Origin: Eucommia ulmoides
Taxonomy: Eukaryota > Streptophyta > Magnoliopsida > Garryales > Eucommiaceae
Length of the DNA: 64,000 nucleotides
Reading direction: 5' to 3'
Assembly (NCBI GenBank): GCA_016647705.1
Contig: CM028330.1
Coordinates: 31,894,649 to 31,958,648, forward strand
Positions within the stretch are counted from its first letter, which is position 1. Each line of letters begins with the position of its first letter. This document shows, one piece after another, positions 49,506-60,353 of the stretch. The translations under genes were made by a program, and so were the position numbers. Under the pieces are notes generated by a model. The model was not told the origin of the DNA and did no database searches. It saw only the letters and a program-made list of their open reading frames with translations.

Positions 49506-50609
49506 ATGGCAAAGCGTCACGTAGCTAAGCAACCACTTACTGAAGAGTCTTCGGCTGCCTCGGATTACTACTCCCTCAAATTCGTTTCCAAGCAAGCTGA
49601 GGACTACTTCTACAAATATGAAAGTGAGCATTCCTGCATTCTCCAAAGAGGGTTTAGACCTTTGCATGAACTCATTGACGAATTCAGGACCGTCATTTAA
49701 CGCCGAAAATAAGAACAGTTCTGCGCTTCACCCCCACCAGGGGAGTTGGCCCTGGTACGCGAGTTCTACGCGAACATTACCGAGGCCACTGGATTTCAAA
49801 AAAAGGTCCAGAACATCCCAATTTTGTTAAGTGCGGACTACTTCAATGTGTTGCTTGGGTTGACGGGGCCGGAAGCCTGGAGAGATTTATCCGATGCGGC
49901 CACACCAACGATGAGTGTTGTCATTCAGGCCCTGACTACGAGTAACGCCCAATGGAAAAATACATGGCAGGGTCAGGCCATCTTCAAGGCGCGGTTTTTG
50001 AAACCAATCCCCAAGATTTGGCATCAATTCATCTGCGCTAATCTGCTTCCCACCTCCCATATTTGTGATGTTTCCAAGGAGCGAGCGTTTAAGCTATGTG
50101 CCATCGATCGAGGGACCCCCGTCAACGTCGGTTGGCACATCTACTCTTCAATAATTCATAGTGCCAGGACGACAAAGGGTGGCCTTCATTTTCCCTCCTT
50201 CCTAACCGCGCTATTTATACGTGCCGGAGTTCGTGTCATGTCAACAAGCTTCTTTCCACCTAAAAAGCCGCTCGATCTTGCAATGATTAATCGATTGTGG
50301 AAGAGAGGATCAGGTGAGGGAGAAGAGGGTCCTAATGAGGAAGAAGTCGGCCCTTCGGAGCCACCGACACCCACAACCCACCGCGACCAACTAACCCAAA
50401 TTTCGCGAGATATCTGTGGTCTCCAATCCGATATGAGCCAGCTCCAAACTAATTTTTCTCGGATGGAGAGCTACATGGATAACTACACTCAGCAACAAGA
50501 TCAAATTCAACGAGTTTTATTTAAGCACCTCGGAATCGACATGACGCGTTATACTCCCGTGCCGCCTTTTGAGACCGATGAGCCGCCACCACCATCTCCT
50601 CCCCAATGA
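49506..50609 (+). pseudogene. Third ORF of the Athila-like element (plant-transposon-type accessory protein)
   Basis: The frame opens at MAKRHVAKQPLTEES (49506), has TAA stops at 49698 and about 49710, and continues in the same frame to 50609. It contains LALVREFYANITEA and ILLSADYFNVLLGL, then PIPKIWHQFICANLLPTSH and GTPVNVGWHIYSSI. These are the hallmarks of a domain often annotated as putative plant transposon protein in the 3' part of Athila elements. After an acidic, Pro-rich linker comes a probable coiled coil (HRDQLTQISRDICGLQSDMS onward) and a Pro-rich tail. I see no signal peptide or clear membrane segment, so an envelope role is not supported. Function unknown. The two stops are the only breaks. 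Confidence 0.75.
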
Positions 50610-52298
50610 ACGGTAGGACGTTAGACTTGTATATCTTCCCTCCTAGGTATGTCTCCGACCCAGTTTTCAATACGTATATTTCTATTCTGCTACTGGGTTC
50701 GCTGCCTAGGCAGTAAGGACACTGCCTCGTTCAAGTTTGGGGGTATATGACATGCAAGCATGTAGTTTTTGTTTTTTTTTGGGATATGAAGGATGAAATT
50801 TTTTTGATGTAAATGGGACAAAAATTCTTTTTGTGGACAAATTTTTGCTTATAATGGTATTAATGTTTAAATCTTGTAAATTTTGAAATTCTTTTTGTCA
50901 TGCATGTGTAAGGATTATTAGCATAAGTAATGTTAGTTTGTAGAATTAGAGTAGATTTGTTAATGAATATAGTTGTACGTGCATGATGAGTTTTTGAGTT
51001 CGTCCGAACCATGTCCCGATGATGAAAATTACCCCCTAAATTGTATATTGAGGTCGGGGGTAATGCTATTCACGTGTGTTTTGTGTGCTTAGCATGTCGA
51101 TTAGGTAAAAATTTATTTTAATCCTAAATCGCACGACCGCATAAACTCATTGTATAATTAGTTGAACGATTTGACGCCGATTATTTAGTAATAAGTTCAT
51201 GACAGAAATGAGGAATCTAGAACTTGACTGGGGGAGGCTTGAGGCAAAATTATAGGTAAGGTAATTTTGGAGGCATGATATAGGCCTTCATTTTTATCGC
51301 TTGAACCGTTTGAAACTAACCTGAAATTTATTCCCTCGTTCTCCTGTTGAAGCCATAAACTTTTCACTTCTGAACTTGTTTCTATACTTTAACCAAGTAA
51401 ATCTTTCAAAACCATTGTCTCTAAGAATAAAAGTAAAAATTGAGTGAAAACAAGTAGCATTAGATTATGCTAACTTGAAGCGGGCAATCGGGGTTTCAGT
51501 TTAAATGTTTTTGGTTAAGTATAAGAGTATTCACTTGTCAATCCTTTAATTGTAATTACACGCCCCTAAAATTATACAAAATTGAATAAGTTTGGGGGTG
51601 TGTGTACTTAAAAAAAAAACAAAAAAAAAGGAAAAAAAAAAAAAAAAAAAAACACTATGTGAATATAGTGTTTAATCTCGGTTGTTGTGACAAGTGAATA
51701 CAAGTTTACGTAATCTTGTTCAGGGTTATTTCTTCAAAGATAGGAGATTACGAGAGAGATATAGCGACAAGCGTTTGTGCCTCAGGTATCGTTAAAATTA
51801 TAACGAGTTTCTATTTCTACGATACCATTGGTCGTTCTCCAAAGCCAAACCAAGCCCTATTGATCTCAATGAATGTTCGAACCTACATTAGTGGATAGTT
51901 GAGCCCAGTCAAGAATATGGCTTTCCAGAATATTTTAACAAGTTTAAGTCATGACCTTATTCATTGAATAATCCAATCCGGTATTTGATTAGTTATACAT
52001 CCGAGTTCTCACACACACACATTTCAATTGGATCTAAAATGATTTTAACTAATATTGAGTGTTGAAATTTTGGAACACCACGTGGTGTGTGTTATTCCTT
52101 AACCGGATCTGATTACGGGTTGTTGAAGGAAGAATCGCATGGTTTCTTTGATTGAACTTAAATCTCACAAGTGTGTACTTCTTATTTGTTAATTATTACT
52201 TATTTTAGTTTAGAAAGTAGCTAATTAGTGTAGTTAGTGTTATTTAGTATTAGAGTGTTTTGCTTGAGGACTAGCAAAATTCCAAGTTTGGGGGTCTT
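50610..52298 (+). other. Long 3' untranslated region and polypurine tract of the Athila-like element
   Basis: Non-coding. It has one further CCTAGG site with a degenerate partner 20 bp on (50705 and 50725), a poly-A-rich tract at 51611-51650, and TCCAAGTTTGGGGGTCTT (52281-52298) against the 3' LTR. The stretch at 51221-51350 is shared with the non-autonomous element at 2529-4340. The ORF at 51716-51898 has no recognisable domain. Confidence 0.75.
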
Positions 52299-53927
52299 TG
52301 ATAGGTGTAAAATACCTATCTAATTCTAAATTGAATTTTCCAGTTTTCGAGTATTTTATTGAAGTTTTAATATCTTTTTAGCTGTTTTTATAAGTCAGGA
52401 GTAGGGATGTAAACAATCGGCAAACTGAGCAAAATAGTGGAAAAAATGGTAGCCAAAAGATAAAAAAATGATGTTTCAAAGAACAGAGCAAATTCGCCTA
52501 GGCGAAGTTTCCACCACCTAGGCGAAAATCCGTCAGAAGAATGAAATGTTGAAATCCGCCTAGGCAAAGTTTCCACCGCCTAGGCGGAAATCCGTCAAAA
52601 GGTTGAAAGCATTGAGAAGTTGAAATTTGCCTAGGCGAAGTTTCCACCGCCTAGGCGAAAATCCATCAGAAAGTTGCAAGGGCTGAAATATTAAAATCTG
52701 CCTGGGTAAAATTTCCACTGCCTAGGCGGAATTCCGTCAGAATGTTGGACATGCTGAACTGCTGGAAGCACTGAATTGCTGAAATCCGCCTAGGCGAAGT
52801 TTCTACCGCCTAGGTGGGAAATCCATTAGAAAGAAAGAAGACGAAGAAGTTAGTCCTCCGCCTAGGCGGATTTCTAACCGACTTAAACTCCGCCTAGGCG
52901 CATTTCGCAGAACAGGCCAAAATATCTGTTTAGATATTTCTGAAACCTTTGGCCTATTTATACTCCTTTCCCACGTCTGAAAAAGGTTGTTGATGAACCC
53001 TAACCCTAGTAGAGAGTTCTTAAGCTATATTTTGAAGATTAAGAAGGAGATTCATCATTCGGGCAAAGAAGAATCACTTGCGGATCGATTATTAGAGACA
53101 GTGAACCGTTTCACTTTCAGATTTGATCGTTCTTCTCTTGTTTTTATCTTTGTAATTACTTTTTCATATCTAAGAATGTTGAATCCCTCTTATTTTGTAT
53201 GACATATGGCTAAAATCTTGTAGTATTAGTTAAATGTTACTTAGGTGTAGTTGAAATCATGTAATTGTTAAGTTGAATGAGTTAATGTTATTTTAATGTG
53301 TTGTTTGTCTAAATTCGATTGTGATTATCGCTATTCTTAATATTATGCTTGTATTGATAAATCGAGAATACGGGGTTTGACACTCAGGAGAGGTAACCCT
53401 GGATTCGGACTAGGGTAAATACAACATGACGTTCTAATGACCCGGGAGGGCATTAGAACGTATGCAATCCATGACATTGGCTTTAGACTCACGCGACCTA
53501 GGGTCGTTAAGGAGTTGAAGAGGACTTCTTCGTTGACACGAAGTCGTGTAATCCCCCATCTTACACTCGGGAGAAGTAGCAGAGGAGTTATCAATACAGA
53601 GATTGTCGAAATAGATAAAAACCATTATAGCTAACTTAATGACGTCGATTATGCATTATGTGAATGAAATCAATACCTAAGTAATTAGTGTAATTACAAC
53701 TAACCTAATAGTTGTCGTTTATCTTAGTAGATTAAATAGAAAACAAACAAATTTTGATTAGTCAAGATAATATGAAACTATTTAAATCACAATACCCAAC
53801 CGAATTACACGTTATTCCCAGTGGAACGATATCCGATCTTACAAGATCCATTATATTAAAACTAGACCTCGTATACTTGCGAGTAGTCAATACCGCGAGG
53901 ACAATGATGTGAATCCTCACGCATACA
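52299..53927 (+). repeat. 3' LTR of the Athila-like element
   Basis: It runs from TGATAGGTGTAAAATACC to CACGCATACA. Compared with the 5' LTR it has an extra palindrome pair near its left end and two losses of 20 bp in the right part of the array. A TATA-like box CTATTTATACTCC lies at about 52954. Confidence 0.92.
52497..52898. promoter_or_regulatory. CCTAGG palindrome array in the 3' LTR
   Basis: Sites start at 52497, 52517, 52559, 52579, 52630, 52650, 52701 (CCTGGG), 52721, 52789, 52809, 52861 and 52893. Five pairs are exactly 20 bp apart. The last two sites stand alone, where the 5' LTR has pairs. Confidence 0.7.
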
Positions 53928-54869
53928 GTACCCATAACAACCTGAAGACTCAATCAAAATTTTAACATAAATCTCAGATCTTTATCTGACATTATGGGAA
54001 CCGGCGCACCATGCAATCTGACAATCTCGTCAATATACAATTTTGCATACTTATCCATGGAATACGTGGTTTTCATAGATAGAAAATTAGCAAACTTTGT
54101 AAGTCTATCAATAATCACCTAAATGGAATTATACCCCTTTTGAGTATGGGGCAATCCTGAAATAAAATCCATTGTGATGTGTTCCCACTTCTATTATGGA
54201 ATGGACAAAGACTGCAATAATCCTCCTGGATGTTAGTGCTCGATCTTGACTTGCTGACAGACAAGATACCTGGCAACAAATACTGTAATTTCTCGTTTTA
54301 TTCCATTCCACCAATAGCGTTCTTGCGAATCCCGTTACATTTTGGTATTACCTGGATGCATTGCATATGCGGAGCTATGCGTTTCTTCTAAGATATCTTT
54401 CTTTAAATCAATATTATTAGGCACACATAGTCTATTCTCAAATATCAAGGCTTCATCATTATCTCTAACGCAATAATCGGTTCTCTGGCCATTTTTCACT
54501 TTATCTCTAATATTTCTCAATTGGGCATCTAACTTCTGTGCTTCTATAATATGGTCGATTAACGTCGATCTCAAGGTCAAAGTTGTAAGCAATGATACAA
54601 TTTGACCCAGTGCCAACTAGACTCGCAAGGATATCAACTCGGCATAAAAGTTAGTATGAATAACTCGAAGGTGCACAATCGAACCTACCAATTTTCAACT
54701 TAATGCATCTGCTACCACATTAACCTTTCCAAGATGATAATGGATAGTGCAATAATAATCCTTGATCAATTCCATCCAACACTTCTATCTCAGATTCAAT
54801 TCTTTTTTAGTAAACAAATATTTCAGACTCTGATGGTCAGTGAATGATTTAAACCTCACCAAGGATTAG
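53928..54869 (-). pseudogene. Tekay/Del-type integrase N-terminal part and RNase H, split by the Athila-like insertion
   Basis: On the minus strand from about 54855: RNase H (SFTDHQSLKYLFTKKELNLR, HYHLGKVNVVADA), then the linker and zinc-binding region (ORF 54616-54335, with DYCVRDNDEALIFENRLCVP and LEETHSSAYAMHPGNTKM). Next is the integrase core down to SDKDLRFMLKF and VVMGT, where it meets the GTACC target duplication. The rest of the core, including the catalytic Glu, lies at 41022-40744. Stops and frameshifts occur. The RT and Gag halves are not found: at about 54865 the sequence changes to another element. Confidence 0.8.
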
Positions 54870-55487
54870 TGAGACCCAAAACCAACTTAGGGTTTCTTCC
54901 CAAAGGATCAAACTAAATTCAGATTTATAACGAACTAAAAATATAGAAATTGAAAGATAGATTACCTTGACCCAATACTTATGAATGAAATGCAAACCGA
55001 AGGTATAAAGAGTACAAACCTCAACCCAATGATTATAAGTAAATCACGAACTGAAGGTATAAAGTTTGAACGCCACAAGAAATTCTTGATAAGTTCAAGA
55101 AAAAGTTCGTTAAAGAACTTAAGAGAAAACTCTCACAATTGTATTAATAGAAAAGTAATGTCTTTTTCCAATGGAATACAACTCTCTTAAATAGGTAGCC
55201 AAAAAAAATATAAAAAACCCTAGTGTGACCGTGAACGGTACTCGTGCACAGTACTCATGAATAGTGGTGTCCACAATAAAAATAAAAGAAAACCCTAAAG
55301 GAACAAAGAATCCTAGAGAAACAAGGAAACCCTATTCCTAATCTAAAAATGAAAGGACTAATTCCTAATCTAAAAAGGAAAAAGACTAATTTGACATTCA
55401 TGCCTTACAATTCAACAATAAAATTAAAATATATAAAAATAAAGCCAATAATTAAATAAATAAATGATGTGAAATTCGCGGCCCACA
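54870..55487 (-). repeat. Probable 3' LTR of the chromovirus-like element
   Basis: On minus it could start TGTGGGCCGCG (55487), after a repeated ATGGGCTTAGGTGTG block, and end GGTCTCA (54870), giving 618 bp. A TATA-like stretch (CTATTTAAGAGAG) is near 55190. The ends are not confirmed by a second copy or a target duplication. Confidence 0.5.
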
Positions 55488-55539
55488 CACCTAAGCCCAT
55501 TACAATTCACACCTAAGCCCATTCGCTTGCCTTGATAAG

Positions 55540-56940
55540 ATGGACTATTCCTTGATCGTCATTTGGGCCTAATTTAGGATTCATTATTTTAGACTTAGCC
55601 CAAAGCTCTTGAATTATCCCATTAAGCGCTTCTTTGATCTTCTTAGATCTTGCCCTAGTAATAGGCCCAATTGGAACATGCAGCGGGTCGTTTAATGGTG
55701 CTGCTTGGTTCTCATGATCCTCTCTCTCTCTTGAAAATTATTCGACCTCGAATCTTCACCTACATCAAATGGAGAAAGATCAGAAACATTAAATGTAGCT
55801 CTAACTTTATACTTATCTAGAAGTTCCAACTTGCATGCATTATCATTGATCCTCTGAAGGACTTGAAATAGACCATCCCCTATAGGATGTAGCTTGGTCC
55901 GTCTATGGGCTGGATATCTTTCTTTTCTCATATACACCCAAACCCAATCACCCGGTTCAAAGATGACTCGTCTACGACCCTTGTTGGCCTTATTTGCATA
56001 TTGCTCATTTTTCTTCTCTATGTGTTGCCGTACACTTTCATGGAGTCTCTTCACCATCTCAGCCTTCTTTTGTTCATCCAAACTAGCCCTTTCATTGACT
56101 GGAAAAGACAACAAATCCAAAGAAATTAGTGGATTAAAACCATAAACAATCTCAAATAGTGAAAAATCTGTAGTAGAATGAACATTGATTATAAGCAAAT
56201 TCAATGAACGACATACAATCCTCCCAATTTTTCAAATTCTTTTGAATTATAGTATGCAATAAAGTAGATAAAGTTCGATTCACTACCTTGGTTTGTCCAT
56301 CCGTTTAGGGGTGACAAGTAGTTTAGAACAATAATTTAGTTCTCATCTTTCCCCACAAGACTTTCCAAAAATAGCTAAGGAACTTAGCATTACGATCAGA
56401 CACAATACTCCTAGGAACACCATGGAGACGTACTATCTCTCTAAAGAACAAATCGGCTACTTGGGTTACATTATTAGTTTTATTACAAGATATGAAAAGT
56501 GCCATCTTAGAAAACCTATCAACAACCACAAAAATCGAATCCCTACCTTTCCTTAACTTAGGCAAGCCTAAAACAAAGTCCATGGAAATATCCATCCAAG
56601 GCGCACTAGGTACGGGCAAGGGAGTGTATAATCCATGTGGTAAAACTCTAGATTTGGTTTGCCTACACGTAACACATCTAGCACAAACTCTCTCCACATC
56701 ACATTTCATCTTTAGCCAAAAGAAGTGTTCATGTAACACATCTAAAGTCTTCCTTACACCAAAATTACCCATCAAACCACCCCCATGTGATTCACACACG
56801 AGTAACTCACGTATAGAACTATTAGGCACACAAAGTCTATTTTCTCTAAACAAGTATCCATCTAGTCTATAGAACTTACCAAATACTGTCTTCTCACACA
56901 CTCCATACATACTAGCAAAATCATCATCATTAGCATACAA
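55540..56940 (-). pseudogene. Chromovirus-like integrase and C-terminal tail
   Basis: The ORF 56940-56323 holds the zinc-binding region ([33 protein letters not shown]) and the first two catalytic residues ([16 protein letters not shown]). The core continues past a stop at 56305-56307. The third catalytic position reads [10 protein letters not shown], with Lys (codon 56287-56289) where Glu is expected. The ORF 56204-55692 gives the C-terminal domain (FEPGDWVWVYMRKERYPAHR, FNVSDLSPFDVGED). A tail with RARSKKIKEALNG follows. Integrase would insert element DNA; here it is inactive. Confidence 0.85.
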
Positions 56941-58445
56941 TTATTTAACATATTTAAACCCCTATAACTTTGCATTAAAGTAGAGACAAGGGCGTACCTT
57001 CTGGATAGTGCATCAGCGACAATATTTTTCTTACCTTGTTTGTATTTGATTACATAAGGGAAGGTTTCCATGAATTCCATCCACTTAGAATGCCTTCTAT
57101 TTAGCTTACCTTGTCCCTTCAAGTGCTTCAAGGACTCATAGTCGGTATTATGACAAACTTTCTCGGCCACAGGTAATGTTGCCAAGTCTCCAATGCTCTC
57201 ACCAACACAAAATACTCCTTGTCATATGTCGGGTAATTCAACACTGCCCCATTTAGCTTTTCACTAAAGTATGCTAATGGACACTTTTCATCAAAACAGC
57301 TCCAATACCTATTCCTGAAGCATCACACTCAATTTCAAAAGTTTTAGAAAAATCAAGTAATACTAATAAAGAAGCACCACATAATTGTTCCTCCATCTCA
57401 TTAAATGTACACTCTTGCTCAATACCCCATTTAAAACCCACAATTTTTTTGACAATTTCAGTGAGTGGTATGGCTAGTGTACTAAAATCTTTAACAAATC
57501 GATGATAAAAACTAGTCAATCCATGAAAACTTCTTACCTCCGTGATTGACTTAGGTATGGGCCATTCTTTGATAGCCTTCACCTTTTCCTCATCCACCGC
57601 AATCCCATTTGTGCTAACAACATAGCCAAGAAACATAACTTTGTCCAAGCAAAAAGAATATGTCTTTAAATTTGCATATAGTTTTTCTTTTCTCAGAACA
57701 TCAAGCACATAATGCAAATGATCAATATGCTCATCTAAGCTCTTACTATACATAAAAATATCATCAAAATAGACCATAACAAACTTGCCTATAAACGCAC
57801 GCAATGCATGATTCATTAACCTCATAAATGTACTTGGTGTGTTAGTTAGCCCAAAAGGCATTACCAACTACTAATACAATCCATATTTAGTTTTAAAGAT
57901 AGTTTTTCATTGATCACCCTCTTTCATCCTAATTTGGTGATACCCACTTTTCAAATCAATTTAGTAAAAACACTTGACCCATGCATCTCATGTAACATGT
58001 CATCTAGTCTAGGAATGGGATGTCGATATTTTACCGTAATGCTATTAATAGCTCGACAATCAACACACATATGCCAAGTTCCATCATTTTTAGGCACAAG
58101 TACTACCGATACCGCGCATGGACTCATGCTCTCTCTTACATGTCCTTTGGGTAGCAACTCCTCCACTTACCTTTGAAGTTCCTTTGTCTCATCTGGATTA
58201 CTCTTATACGCTTGTCGATTAGGAATTGTTGCACCCAGTACAAAGTAAAATTGATTCTCTATGCCTCGAATAGGTGGTAATCCACTAGGCACGTTGTTAG
58301 GGAACACGTCCTCAAATTCTTGCAATAAAGAAACAACACTAGGCAAAGATTGGTCAAGTTCGTTAAAAAAAAAAAAAAAAACACGCCTCTTTGTACAATA
58401 GTACAAATATAGGTTGGTTTGCATACAAAACACTCTTGATATCAC
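56862..58445 (-). pseudogene. Chromovirus-like reverse transcriptase and RNase H
   Basis: The frame at 58166-57951 has [32 protein letters not shown] and [13 protein letters not shown] frameshift and stops follow. The frame at 57867-57274 has [37 protein letters not shown] with the catalytic [15 protein letters not shown] and [16 protein letters not shown]. RNase H continues at 57185-56862 ([30 protein letters not shown]). The upstream part (58445-58167) has FPNNVPSGLPPIRGIE, the protease-RT junction. A poly-A run of about 16 bp at 58365-58381 disrupts the frame. Confidence 0.87.
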
Positions 58446-58859
58446 TCACCCTAACATAAAAGCTAACTTGTTTCTCTGTTTTTCTCTCATTTTTTCCACT
58501 TCTTTTTTTTTTTTCCACTCTTTTTCTGTTTTCACTCTTTTTTTTTCATCTTTTTTTGAACTCTCGGTCTCACAAGTTTGTTTCAACTCGTTCTCTCTTT
58601 TCAATTTCATTTGATCCTCATACACTTGTTTTGGAGTCAATGGCACAAGAGTAATGGTTTTATTGTCTTTGACAAATGAGTGTCTATTCTTGAACCCATC
58701 ATGAATAACCTTCCTGTTAAATTGTCATAGCCTGCCCAACAGTATGTGACCCCCATGCATTGGAACAACATCACAAAGTACTTTATCCTTACATTTCTCA
58801 ATCAAAAAGGAAACTAACACTTGCTTATTTACCCAAACCTCCCCACAATCATTCAACTA
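58446..58859 (-). other. Spacer between protease and RT of the chromovirus-like element
   Basis: Lys/Glu-rich frame (58646-58446; MPLTPKQVYEDQMKLKREN) with long A/T homopolymers. This is the poorly conserved linker of the polyprotein. Confidence 0.5.
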
Positions 58860-60353
58860 CTACAACTTATACGGTCTAGGATTTTGCAAGATAGGTAAAT
58901 TCAGTTTCTCTACTAACGTAGTGCTAGCCACATTAGTGAAACTTCCCCTATCAATGATCATACTACAAACCTTGTTGTTGACGTGACATCTAGTATAAAA
59001 TATGTTCTCATGTTGTTGTTCCATGTCATCCTCCGCAACTTGGGCACTTAGAGCACCCCTTGCCACAAGTGATTCTCCCTCCACCGGGTACTCCATATCA
59101 TCATCACAAGCATCCTCAAGTGGTGGAATCTGGTCATCATCACTCTCGCTTTTGATTTCCACCTCTCCATCAATACGTGTTATCATGGTTCTCTTATTTG
59201 GGCATTGTGAAGCAATGTGAAATACTCCCAAACAGCGAAAACATTCAGTATCACGGTTATGAGTTTGGGTTTTGGTTTTACCTTTGTTGACATTGGGAAC
59301 ATCATCTCTCTTTTTTGGTGGTTTGGTTTTGGACTTTGAAACATGCCATTTGTATTTCTTCTCATTCAGCCTCCATGAAGTAGAGGAGCCCGAGTTTTGA
59401 AATAACCGAGTTTCCTTCCTTTTAAGATGTCATTTCACCTTTATTTATATGTACAATATGTCCTCCAACACCACATAATGTTGCAACTCCACCACGTTGG
59501 CAATCTCCCGATTCATCTCATTCAAGAACCTTAACACTATTGCTTCTCTATCCTCCTCGACATTAGCCCAGATCATGGAGATCTCCATCTTCTCATATCT
59601 TTGTAGTAATCATCTATGCTCTGATAGCCTTGAGTAAAACTTTGTAACTTCTGATACAAGTCCCTATAGTAGTGACTAGGGACAAACCTCATCCTCATGA
59701 TAACCTTCATTTCTGCCCACATCTCGATAAGCCTCTTATGGTTTCTCCTTCTATTCATCACAGCTTAATCCCACCATATTATAGCATAATCAACAAATTC
59801 AATTATAGCGAATTTTACCTCTTTCTCCTCGGAATAATTGTGACACTAAAAAATCAGCTCCACCTTATTTTCCCACTCCAGGTAAGCTTCAAGGTCATTT
59901 TTCCCTTGGAACGACAGTATCTTCATTTTGATGATCCCTAGGTTTCGGTCAACCCCATCTCGCCATCTTGGATCTCTACGAAAAACTCTATGACACATTT
60001 CTCCCATTGACACGTACCTGCCCTCTCCCCTTGGCACGAACCTGCCCTCATCGTTCAATTAAGATTGTTCTTCATCATTTTCGAACTCATCCTCCTGGTC
60101 ACCATCAGAATCTTCTACGTGCATACCCCTATTTTACCTTCTAGCATTAGGAACTCCTTGGGGTTATCCCATACACCAAACGGCAATAGCAGCGTCTTGC
60201 TTATTCATCTGATCCTAAATTTCATTAAACACCACATTTATGTATTTAAATTGTTGTTGTATATCCTGCAATGTGATGGACGACACTTCTCCTCTTTCAT
60301 TGTTTGATGTGTTACCACTGAAAGATATATTTTGAAATTAAAGAGAACTATTA
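58860..60353 (-). pseudogene. Chromovirus-like Gag and aspartic protease
   Basis: Gag N-terminal coding (60300-60058) contains the acidic HVEDSDGDQEDEFEN. The ORF 60058-59846 has MKILSFQGKNDLEAYLEWEN, the start of the Gag core, and the ORF 59761-59573 has MRMRFVPSHYYRDLYQKLQS. A zinc knuckle CFRCLGVFHIASQCPNKR (C-x2-C-x4-H-x4-C) is near 59240-59190. The protease active site in ORF 59231-58860 is CSMIIDRGSFTNVAS, with D-R-G where D-S/G-G is usual. Stops separate the pieces. The Harbinger-type insertion cuts the 5' leader just upstream. Confidence 0.8.

Larger units (their letters stand above)
41023..53927 (+). mobile_element. Autonomous-type Athila-like Ty3/gypsy retrotransposon, complete but mutated
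   Basis: A 12.9-kb element with LTRs at 41023-42629 and 52299-53927, flanked exactly by the target duplication GTACC (41018-41022 and 53928-53932). In order it holds an Asp-tRNA primer site, gag, protease, RT, RNase H, integrase, a post-pol spacer, a third ORF, a long 3' region and a polypurine tract. Gag to the start of RT is in one frame, interrupted by stops; a frameshift follows at about 45716. The LTRs differ by roughly 5% by eye, so it is not recent and cannot encode intact proteins. It interrupts the integrase of a minus-strand Tekay/Del-type element. Confidence 0.93.

Noticed and set aside
49506-50609. Envelope gene
   Set aside because: No signal peptide, transmembrane segment or furin-like site is visible; the domain resembles plant transposon accessory proteins instead.
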